Assembly (NCBI GenBank): GCA_003864495.1
Contig: ML133444.1
Location: 62,001-126,000, forward strand
Direction: 5' to 3'
Length of the DNA stretch: 64,000 nt
DNA from: Nemopilema nomurai
Taxonomy: Eukaryota > Cnidaria > Scyphozoa > Rhizostomeae > Rhizostomatidae
The notes under the pieces were generated by a model. The model did not search any database. It saw nothing but the letters and a program-made list of their open reading frames with translations, and had not been told where the DNA came from. The position numbers and the translations under genes were made by a program. Below are positions 51,781 through 63,300 of this stretch, piece after piece; within the stretch, counting starts at the first letter, position 1, and every line of letters starts with the position of its first letter.

Positions 51781-54394
51781 TTAATGCATGATGTAATGAT
51801 GATTTATAATATATGAATAAATAACAATGAATAATGAATAACAAATAAAAGAGATAAACAAAGGATACAGTTCGGGTTCAAGTTTTTGTCGAAGAATTCC
51901 CGTCAAAAGTATTTCTGCAGTGTGCACTGGATAGCCGGACTTTGCAGCAGTCTTTAGTTCAGACTTGTCATCTTCGCAGCTTATAATCAGCGTTTTGCAA
52001 TCTATTGCTTTAGGTAACCTGTGAAGGGCCTATGCAAAAGAGACAACTCTAAAATGACATGATCAATGATTTTACTTAGAGGGCTGATGAGTCTAGGTGT
52101 TCTAATTAGAATTAATGTTTTGTTGTGGGAAGAAATGCCCTGGTTGAAGGTTGGCTGAAGATCGTGGTCAACCCTACAACACTTGCAATGTCTTAGAAGC
52201 GCAACGAAACAAGGGAGAAATATCGCAATAAGATTGGAAATTTACCTGCCCACCGCAACATTGGATAATATCTGTAAACAAGAAGAGACAGATGGTTGCA
52301 TAAAGCATTTCAAATGTGTTTGACTCGTATAAAAGTATAAAATAAAGTACAATATAGAAAACATATAGTGTAGATTAAATAGTATAGTTAAATATAGAAG
52401 TAAAGTATAACATAGTAAACTGAAGTATAGTTTAGTATAGTATAGAATAGTATAGTATATTAAAGTATAGTATAGTATAGTATAGTATAGTATAGTATAG
52501 TATAGTATAGTAAAGTAAATTATAGAATAGTATAGTATAGTATAGTATAATATATTATAGTATAGTATAGTATAGTATAGTATAGTACAGTATAGTATAG
52601 TATAGTATAGTATAGTATAGTATAGTATAGTACAGTACAGTATAGTATAGTATAGTACAATATAGTATAACACCAAGACAGTCATATCAATGAGAAGGGT
52701 GAAATGGAATCCGCAATGTGCACGTACCTTTCATTTGCTTCTGATCTGGTTTAACATTTTTCGTGACGTATACACTGTATTCGTCCAACAGCTTGCTCTC
52801 TTTCGCTTGCTGGATAGACCTACAAAATAAAAGAAACAAGATGGTGAATCAAATAAGCGCTAGAAAATAAAATCAAAAGTAAGGTTATAAACATGGGGAA
52901 AACGAAGAAGGGAAATATACCACGTGTTGGTAAATGTACAACTGACTACAAGATGGTAGACAGTAATTTTTGACAACGACATGCAAAACCAGACAAATCT
53001 CTATTAAAGCCTTCAGAAATATTACCTTTCAAGACTGAAATCGTACTGTTTCTCTGTCGCAGCATCCTTGATTATATACTTCTCAGCGTCTAAAAGCCAG
53101 CACAAATAGCCGATTAAACGGAGGGTCAATCTAATCTAATACCACTACTAGAACAAACGCAAAGGAATTCTCAACTTGTTTCGAAAGTAGGCAAAATGCA
53201 GACCCAGAATGGAGGGCCATAAAGAAAACAACTGCTTGCTACCTGCAAAGGTTTTCGTCTTCCGGCAATTATCCAACCAACGTGGACCGACTATTGGTAT
53301 ACCACGCGACAGGCAGCATAAGAACTTCACTGTTCTTCTGACCTTTAGGATCGAAGGAGAAATCAAGTTCAATATCTGCAATGCATCTGAGGTAAGGCAT
53401 TCGAACAATAAAGCCTGCATGATTAAGCCACCTTTTGTGCATCTACTGTTTACATCAGGGACAAAAGAGGGCCTAAGTGTCAAGTTTATCGGGCATATAA
53501 TTGCTCGCATGGTAATTACAATAATCACTCTAATGCAGAGTCAGGGAAATATTACTGACCAGAGGAAGGTCCACAAAAACAATAGAAGCTCCTATGACAC
53601 CTAAGTCCCGCCCACTTTCTATCGTTCTGTGAGGAAGGTTTGCCTTCTAGGATGTTTTTGTCTGGAGGAAGTTTAAACAACGTTTTTGGACTCTGCTCTA
53701 ATGATAATCAGTTTAATGATAATTTTAAGTGTTGAACCATGAAATTGGCACTTGACCAAATTTGAATAATGCAGCTACGTATAAGCGATATACGTAAGAA
53801 CTCTGTTTTTGGAGTTTCCTAGAGATATACTATCGCATGTGGACCAAGAAAACTGTTTAAGAGTAAATGATTGTCTAGTCGCATATTGCTTCAATGGATC
53901 TACCTTATCAGTGACCAAGTGCGTTGCATCGTGAACAGAATCAGCTAGCTGTGCCCCAAGGTCAATTGCAGACTGGAATGAAAGAGAGTCTGATTCAATA
54001 TGGCGGCTAAAACAGGGGAAATCATTATATTGTTGTGATAATCATACTGAAGGATGGAGAAATCGTTCAAGGGAAAAATTGACATTGAACTACATTGAAA
54101 ACTGATAATTATGTGATGAAATTGATATTGACAGGAACCATATTTTAATCAGTACAGGGAGAATATAATGCCTGAAAAAAAATCGTTGCAGACTTGAAAA
54201 TGAAAAAGAATGATGTTTAAGGATAGACCATTACAAATCTAGGACTGAAATAAGTGACTCAGAAATAGCATTCTTCCAACTACCTTTTCAATGTTTTTGT
54301 CTGTTAGTCCGGTAAACATTAACCTTGGCGGTTCTTCGATATCTTCGCCGATGTTTTCTTGGTGAGAGAAACATTGAATGGCATGGCGCTTGAC
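51781..54394 (-). other. MDC1: MDC1 tandem BRCT region
   Basis: Seven short exons. BRCT1 starts PRLMFTGLTD (54394-54284), continues DATHLVTDK and TVKFLCCLSRGIPIVGPRWL. BRCT2 has LLDEYSVYVTKNVKP, the 26-nt micro-exon for DIIQCCGGQ (52271-52246), then TLIISCEDD and VHTAEILLTGILRQ. The order and wording match human MDC1, including the G-G turn and the W of BRCT1. This pair would bind the phosphorylated H2A.X tail by analogy. Confidence 0.88.
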
Positions 54395-57300
54395 CTAAAA
54401 GGTCAAAGGTCAAAGTTTATACTATCAAATCTAGAAGACTTGTCATTTTAGAGGCAATAGACAGTTTGTGGTGTATTTCAGACCTTGTTGTATCTTAAAG
54501 CCGGCTTCAAAAATTTTTGCGTCTTCTCTTCAACAACAATAGGGTTGCAAATCAAGTGTTGCTATAACATGCTACTATACAACTACCTCAACATTAGCCT
54601 TTAACAGGGATTAATAAGACAGACAGTCGATGGTGCGAAACGCTATTTAAGCGGATCTCATAACGTCACTTTTTGCACTTAACAGCTGTGATTCCTATAC
54701 GTTAAATTAGCCAATGCCAGGTCAAAATGCATGCCTTACCTTAAAACTGCTTCTGCGTTTGTTTTTGCTCGATTCATCTTCAAATAACGAAGTATCAACA
54801 TCAGCTGGTTCGCTTATTGAAGAATCCCCTTCGCAAACTTTAGGCCTTTTCCCTCTAGCATCTCGCTTCTTACTATTCTTGTCCGATCCTAATACAGACA
54901 GGTCATTGCTAGCTCCAGCTGCTGGACTTGAAGTATAAGTCACTTCAAAACTTTCATCTTCGTCTTCATCATCCTCTTCTTTACACGAATTTCTGCGCTT
55001 TTTCCCGCGATGTTTTTTCAACTCTCGTGTCCTAACACGCTTATTTTCCTTCCTGCCTGACGCGCCTATCGACAAATCAATCTCGCTTGCAACTGGAAAC
55101 GTTTTATCATCAGTCTCTTCTAGTACACTATCCTCGTTTCTCTTATCTTGTTCCACACTTTCTTCGATATACTTCTTCGGATCTCCGCCTTTTCTCCCGC
55201 GAGTTCTTTTCGATTCAACATGCTTACTTTGGTCGTTACTATCGGGCGTTAGTACTGACTGATTGACTTCATTTTCATCCGTACCATGTTTAATATTAGT
55301 AATCATCAGTTCTTCATCCTTGACATCGAGATGTTCATCTTCTATTTTTTCCACATTATTTGCCAAAGTCTCGCGTTTTCTCTCGCGTCTATCTGCACTA
55401 ACGGACTCCTGTGTTCTGGGCCTTCTCTTGCCTTTATCAGAATTCAACGATGAGACCTTTTCCTTATCCAATATTGAATCCCTTTGAGCACTGTTTGTTC
55501 CCCTTTCATCGACTTCGCCATCCTCACTAGTGTCATCTTCACTCTTAGCAATACTACGCGATGACCCGCGTTTCAGCCCGCGTTTGCCTTTCGTTTTCTG
55601 CGTTCCACAACCTCTCGTTTTCCTTCTCTTCCTATCAGCGAGGTTTCCAGTTTCTTCATCACTTATCACAATCTCTGCATTATCACCGACCACGTTTTTC
55701 TTTTTAGATGGAATTCTCTCTTCATCTGAAAGAATTTTCGGTTCCTCGTTCTGTTCAGTTCTCTCTTCCAAACTCTTCTTCGCTCCTCTTCCACCTCTTC
55801 CTTTGCTTCTTGAAGCAACAGTTATAGATACCCGTCTTTTTCTTGGTGCAATAGGGTTCTTTTCAGTAGCTTCTATAACTGCAGTTTCTTCTTTATAATC
55901 TCCATCGCCATTGTTGTTTAGTTCATAGTCATCTGCCTTTTGTTGGTGATCTTCTTTAGATGGGACGTCATCTAACTGCAATGCTTCAACCGACCTCTTC
56001 TAAACAAACACAGAAACATAAATGCCTTTGTTAGAAAAGAATTCTACTCACGGTTTAAAGCTTTTAAAACTGAAATTAAACTGCTGTGTTAAACTCAAAT
56101 TTACAAACTCTGCGATTACCATAGTACTTACGGAAAATATTAATGCACACATGAAGGGTGAATGACAAAAATATAAAAAAAATAAAAAACATACATCTCA
56201 GTTATAAGTATAAAATTAAGTGTGTTTACAAATGCATCATAACTATATTAACTGTCACATCTTTTTGGACAGCTGTAAAGTTGAAGAAGTTCTTAAAACG
56301 TCCGAAACAGAGAGCTAAATATTCCACATTATAGAATATCAAAGGATATATATTAGATATAATTTATTATTGCTTTACCTTGATGCTGATATCACATTGA
56401 AAGAAATAAAGAATAAATAACAACCAAAAACATGGAGTAAAAGCCACATTTTGATTGTTTTCATTCATAACAACGTACATTCTTTGCGGATTTCTTATTC
56501 CTCGTTACTGCCTCGGTGGCTTCCAGCTCTATCTCTTCATCTTTTTGAACGAAATTGGACATTGACTGTCCCATAAAACCAACACCACCATCGTCCTTCA
56601 CACCAATCACTGACACCTTCGATCTGGATAGACGACACGACTTCCTTTTATCTAAAAAGCTTCCGTGTTCTACTGTAGCATCTGCCTCTTCCGAATCTGA
56701 TTCACTTCCCAGTACTCCAGTCGCTTTCTTGGAACTAACTTTTCTCTTACTTTTACCGGTTTCCTTCTTGTCCTTAGAATTCTCCTTTTTCTGTTCATTG
56801 TCGTTCACTAGTGATTGTTTTTTATTTCTAGATAGCCTCCTCTGTGATGAAGCATCAGGTGTACTAGCGTTAGAGGCTGCCTTTAAGTAGCTTTGAGGTG
56901 GACGGAAAACTTCGGCGTTTCTAGCTGAAGTTGAAGGATCGATGGAGCTCAAACCGTAGGCCTGGGTTGCTAGATCCAATTCATCATCTACAAAATAATT
57001 TATTGGGTTATTTCTGATCGACACCTCTCCTGGGTTGCCTATTGATACAATTAATGGCTGCCATTTCATGCAATCCATAGGTATACGAAAATGTGATTAT
57101 TCTTTAGGCTGGGTTGCAAACTAAATGCAAAACCATCAATTGTAAAAGGACTAATTTTAATGACAATGTAGAATGCATGATGCAACTTGGCTATGGATGG
57201 TGAAGCCATCTGATTCCAATTAGAAGCTTTTATGGTCCCTAACATCTTCACATATTCGTAAGAGACCAGTCTCATTGTATTCGAAATGTATTCTAACCTG

Positions 57301-60300
57301 CTTCTACCCTTTATTTCCTTTCTGAAGCATATTTTCAAAGACCTCTTGACGGTAATGACACCATCTTTAAACTTTTTAACTTCACTAAAAGTAATTTTTT
57401 TCAAGCAATAATGGAAGGTAAGGATGTCCTGTCAAAGTTGGAAACGAACCTGTTTCTTCGTCGTCAGATTTCTTGAGGTAATTTTCGTCAGGCAAATTTA
57501 CTGCCTCTGAGGATCCATATGCTTGTGTTTGCAAATCATCTGCAATTAAAGTCCCTCAAATAAATATCCTCATGAAGAAGATTGCTAGTAAAGCTCAATC
57601 TTGTTACCCAAAAGAGCAACCTTCCTCTTAAAATTCATGTGAAATTTTAATAGAACATTTAACTATAAAAAATACAAAATATGACAAATTATTAAACTGA
57701 AATGGCCTCCTGTTATCAATAGCCCAATATGCACGAGTTTAATTTAGCAAAAAATTTCATTGTCAGCACAAAGTCATTAGAAGTATTTGACTTATGAGCT
57801 ACTTGACATTATAGTAAAATTAATCATTGAAACTAAATCAAATGAATCAAGTATAATGCAAGTTTGTAAATTTCTCAAATTCAGCACCAATAGTATCGAT
57901 TAGAACTACATTAATTTCTGCACAGTTTCAGCAAAGTTAGAAATTTAGCATTGGTATTTCTAGTTTTTCTTAAGGCATTGCTGTACCATATATTTATTTA
58001 TTTAAAAGAAGAAGGTACAAAGTACCATTGCAATCATCTTCGTCTTCTGCTTCTTCATTCTTTGGTTTACTACTCGGTGCTTCATCAAGAAAGCCGTATG
58101 CTTGTGTAGCAAGAAGATCGCCTGATGATGAAGATATTAACATGAAGAATCTCTAAGAAAATACCAATGAATTAACAATAAAAATACAACATCTAAATGC
58201 ACCACTCACAATAGAAAAATAAAACTGATCACCAAAAGATAAAAAATTTTCAAGAAGATTTCGATATCTAGAGATGCACCATTCTGGAATAGGTCAGTCT
58301 TTGCTAGCAAATAATTTACTTCAAATTCGGGATACCTTTGTCACCAAAATGCATCACTGTCACAAAGTCAAACTTCTATTAGCTCAGGCTTTTAAAAAAT
58401 AGGTAATATTGATAACTTTACATGATATAAAATTTTGACAGAAACACAGCCATCTATATCGTTGTGGACGCCATTTCAGTTCTATGATGTCCTCCGAAGA
58501 CAAAAATAATTTTCTATGCAAAGGTTCTTTATGCAGCCAAAAATTATATTGCATGATAATGTTGAAATTTGACGCATTCTGCAATTTCACTCACCATCAT
58601 CATTCTCATCAAGATGTGGCTTTGTCTTAATGCCATAAGCTTGAGTCTCGAACTCATCTACAAAAGAGACAGAGCTATTCTGAGAACAAACAACATTAAA
58701 TAAAATCATCAACCTTAAGAGGCACAAAGCGGAATGGTAAAAACAACATCTTTTGCATTCACCTGGGATGGCCTATAGGCTGAAGTATATTTAACAATAT
58801 TCTTGATGAGAAGTGTTGCTAACAGTGAAGTTGGAATTGATTTTTCTAGGTAAAAAGCACTTCATAAAAAATGGAAGAAACAGATCCCTCGTGAAACCGA
58901 AAATGAACCTGATTGGTAATAAAATTGCTTGGTTCTATAGTAAAAATACAAAGGCGTTGTTTAATTACTAAATTATAATACCATACTACTTTACCTTACG
59001 TTTGATAAGTGATTATTAACAAGATAATTTAGGAATTAGTAAACAAAAGTTGATACACCCCCAAAAGCAGGCCTATGTTGATACCTGTATCCTCCGCAGG
59101 GGTATCCAATGATGCGTAGTCCAAACTTGTCGAGTATGGAACAGTTTGTTGGTCAAAGAGACCATAAGCTTGTGTGGCGCATGGGTCTGTCGAAAAATGT
59201 GGAAAATTAATGGCGGAAAATACAGTTCATGAAGCTTTTCGTGCAACAACCATATGATGAGTTTCAAAGATATAGCCAAAACTGAAGCGCGATATTACTT
59301 AGATATCACCAGAGACAAGATATTACTTAGAGGCTAACAACCCACACCAACCCATGTGACTAACTATCTAACCGGTTCTAACAGCGTGAAGTAAACTACA
59401 AACTAACACTGATGTATTTAAGCACTCGAAATTGATGTCATTGAGCTCAATTGTCGCCAGGCTGGCAATGAAGTGCATTTTTCTAATATCATTTTAGATC
59501 ATGCATGGTTCCGCTAAAAAAGATGTCCATGTAGAACCCTACCTTAATGCAACAAAAAGAGTACCATTGTTTAAACGCACTATAAAATTGAATCATCAGT
59601 TCATTTTTGAGTTTCCTAAATGTCATATTCCTAAATGTCATATTCGTGAAAGTGTTGAAATGTCACTAGCCATTCTAATCAGCTGCTGCATCTGGCAATT
59701 TGCTACAATTAGGCGTTAATTGCACGAATAGTTGATGATATCAAATCATTTTACAAATCTTCAATAGTATCATAATGAAGTCACATTTGGCAACCATGAT
59801 TAGAAGCACAGTGGACAAACCTGTATCTTCACTCTCCTCTTGCCGGCCATCTTGTGACGTACCAACAGAAGAGCCTCCTTCTGGCAACAGACCGTATGCT
59901 TGAGTGGCAACGTCATCATCCCCTGTGGGCAAACAACAACTGATATTGGACATGTGATATGGCTAATAGTCGTCACAACCATTGTGGGTACCAAATCCTG
60001 TGCCAACTTAATATTTTGATACAGTTTTCAAATAACAAGCTTGTGAAATATTATAAGCTTTGATCATAGATATTTTACAAAATAGTTCCTTTAAAAAGCT
60101 TCGACCAAAGGATAGAAAGTTTAGACGACAATGAAATGTCGATTGGTAATGTTTGTCCTGGTAAAAATTAATTTGTCAATCGAGATTTGGTCTCATCTGT
60201 GACAAAAATAGAAAATGATGCTTGGAAAATGCAAATAAAATTGTAAGTTTATTGAAGAAAATCGGCATTTCAATGTAAGGAAAACTAACCGGAGTAAAAA

Positions 60301-63300
60301 GCACGACTAAACAACCTATCCTTTACAAACACATTGTGAAAATCAAAACGCACCAAAACTTGGCTCTTTGACATCGCTTCTTGATTGCGGGGCTTTGATG
60401 TCATTGGGACGTGCATACAAAATCGTAGGTTGATCTTCAAAAGGCCCTCCCATTGCATCATCGTCTGTTTGAGATTCCGGAACAAATACTACCGGGATGA
60501 TAGCATATCATCAAAAACAACATTTTGAAAACCGGACTGTACTCTAAACTCAATTTGGCAACACGAGGTCAAATCTTTAAGATACGAGGTCAAATCGTAT
60601 TTCTTCACTTTTCCCTTCAACTTATATGATGCAAAGTGACTCTAACGTGCCTATAGAGTGTCACAAAAATAAATGAAATTCCGCCCCACTGGAAGTGACG
60701 CATTTACCCATGGGCCCACTGGACCAGGACCCAGGAGCCTCCTAAAATTCTTAATTGCCCCGAGCAACTATTTGAAAATCCACATGAAATGGTGCTGATG
60801 AATTGAGTAGCATGACAAAAATATTTCTAGTTAACTTTAAGGGACCCCAATCGAATCTGGGCCCAAAGCCCCGGCAGTCCTAAATGCGGCCCTGTCCGTT
60901 AGAAAAATCGATTAAGACAACAAACCTTCGTAATCGTTATTAGAGACAGGTACGTCTTCGTATTTCTGTGTTGCCATGTCATCAAAATAGTCAGGTTTCT
61001 CACCTTTAGTAGAGGAAAATTGAAACGATGAAAATAGTAGCAAAACTAAAGGAAATTGAGAGGAGTTCATGGTAGCTCTGAAGATGACAGCCACTACTAC
61101 ATGGTTCTGTACAACAAGAGCAAGCACAAATGTTCTTTATTTTAGATTCAAGTGGCTGGCAACATGAATACTTTAAATAATAAAAAAGCATTTGCAAAAC
61201 TCAGGCGGAACGCACGAAAAACATTGAAATTGCCAAACTATTGGTGAATCTGCGGGTGGAACCAAACAAAATATTAGTAATGTAACGACTTAAGCTGAAA
61301 AAGAAATGCTAATAAAAACCTGAAGACTTCTGCTCTAACGTTCTCTTTGATTTCATAGGCAGTGATTTCCGTCCAGCTGCTCCCCCGGGTAATGTCACGC
61401 AATCGATAGAAGATTTACCAGCGCTGGATTTTGAAGACGGGAGGAGGTCATAGTTTTGAGAAAAGTCATCATTGGACGGGTGTCCTAAATCCTGAAAGAT
61501 TCAGAAAAATTCACAAAAGTCACAAAAATTCAGAGTCATGTAATTTACAAAACAGTAATATATCAGATTCAGTTATACCGTATGAGAGTTCAAAACCACA
61601 GTAGCTACATTAAATGGTATTATATCCTCTAATGCAGGAACTCAACTTTCATAAAAATTACTGCGGTTCGTTCAATTGTAAACCTTTGTGTCTTGCATAT
61701 AGAAAACAAGACTCTATTATAAAAATTCTTCCAATAATCTTGCGAAATGATAGGCAATAGTTCTTCTTAGTTGTTGAAAACTATATGACATCATTTAGCC
61801 TACTATAAGAATATTTCATCCTAATTAAAGAAAAGTAGTTGAAAACCTAATCAGAAGAAAATTTGATGCTTGACGATGCTTGAAGAAATTTCACCAAATT
61901 GTGCTCGTGAATTTTTAAAAAATTGCCACTTATACTACAACTCAAATGAAGAACGAAGATTTTGAAATTGAACTAATTCGATACATCTTGATCTTCAGTA
62001 CCAGCTTCAGTGCACAAAGAAATGCAGCAAAGAATAGCACATTGCCAAACTTTCAGTTGCTCAAGGTTTTCACTGGCAGGTCACTGGTTGTTGTTAAAGC
62101 TAAGAGATGGGCTCAAATACTAACTCGATTTGATGCCTTGAAACCAGGGCAGGCTTCTTCATCCGATTCACTGAGAGGAGCAGTTTCGCACTCTTGGTTA
62201 AGGATAAGAGTTGCCTTCTTCTTTATTGTCAGCTGTGATGTACCATTGGTCTCTTGTAGTGTTCCATTGCATGTCCCTTCATTAAGCTTGTTGGTAAATG
62301 AGTTTTCGTTTTTTGAGATAGATATTGCCTTTTCTGGCATGGATTGGTCCAAGGTTGGGTCGGGAGAAGACAAAGGAATTGTGTTGGCTTCTTGAGTAGA
62401 AGATAGAGGTACTGTGGTGGCTTCTTGGGTAGAAGATAAAGGAATTGTGTTGGCTTCTTGGGTAGAAGATAAAGGAATTGTGTTGTCTTCTTGAGTAGAA
62501 GACAAAGGAATTCTGTTGGCTTCTTGGGTAGCAGATAAAGGTATTGTGTTGGCTTCTTGGGTAGAAGATAAAGGTATTGCGCTGGCCTCTTGAGTAGAAG
62601 ATAAAGGAATTGTGTTGGCTTCTTGGGTAGAAGATAAAGGTATTGTGCTGGCTTCTTGAGTAGAATATAAAGGTATTTTGCTGGCTTCTTGGGAAGAAGA
62701 TAAAGGTATTGTGTTGGCTTCTTGGGTAGAATATAAAGGTATTGTGCTGGCTTCTTGAGTAGAAGATAAAGGAATTGTGCTGGCTTCTTGGGTAGAAGAT
62801 AAAGGTATTGTGTTGGCTTCTTGTGTAGAAGATAAAGGAATTGTGCTGGCTTCTTGGGTAGAATATAAAGGTATTTTGCTGGCTTCTTGGGAAGAAGATA
62901 AAGGTATTGTGTTGGCTTCTTGGGTAGAAGATAAAGGTATTGTGTTGGCTTCTTGGGCAGAAGATAAAGGTATTGTGCTGGCTTCTTGAGTAGAAGATAA
63001 AGGTACTGTGTTGGCTTCTTGAGTAGAAGACAAAGGTATTGTGCTGGCTTCTTGGGTAGAAGATAAAGGTATTGTGCTGGCTTCTTGGGTAGAAGATAAA
63101 GGTATTGTGTTGGCTTCTTGAGTAGAAGACAAAGGTATTGTGCTGGCTTCTTGGGTAGAAGATAAGGGTATTGTGCTGGCGTCTAGAGTAGAAGATAAAG
63201 GTATTGTGTTGGCTTCTTGTGTGGAAGCTAAAGGTATTGTGTTGGCTTCTTGGGTAGAAGATAAAGGAATTGTGTTGTCTTCTTGGGTAGAAGATAAAGG

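Noticed and set aside
52242..52685. 147-codon minus-strand open frame rich in Y, I, L, T
   Set aside because: It is the translation of the TATAG satellite in an intron.
54722..55898. Plus-strand frames rich in S, L and F opposite the basic MDC1 exon
   Set aside because: They are antisense shadows of a K/R/E-rich coding sequence.
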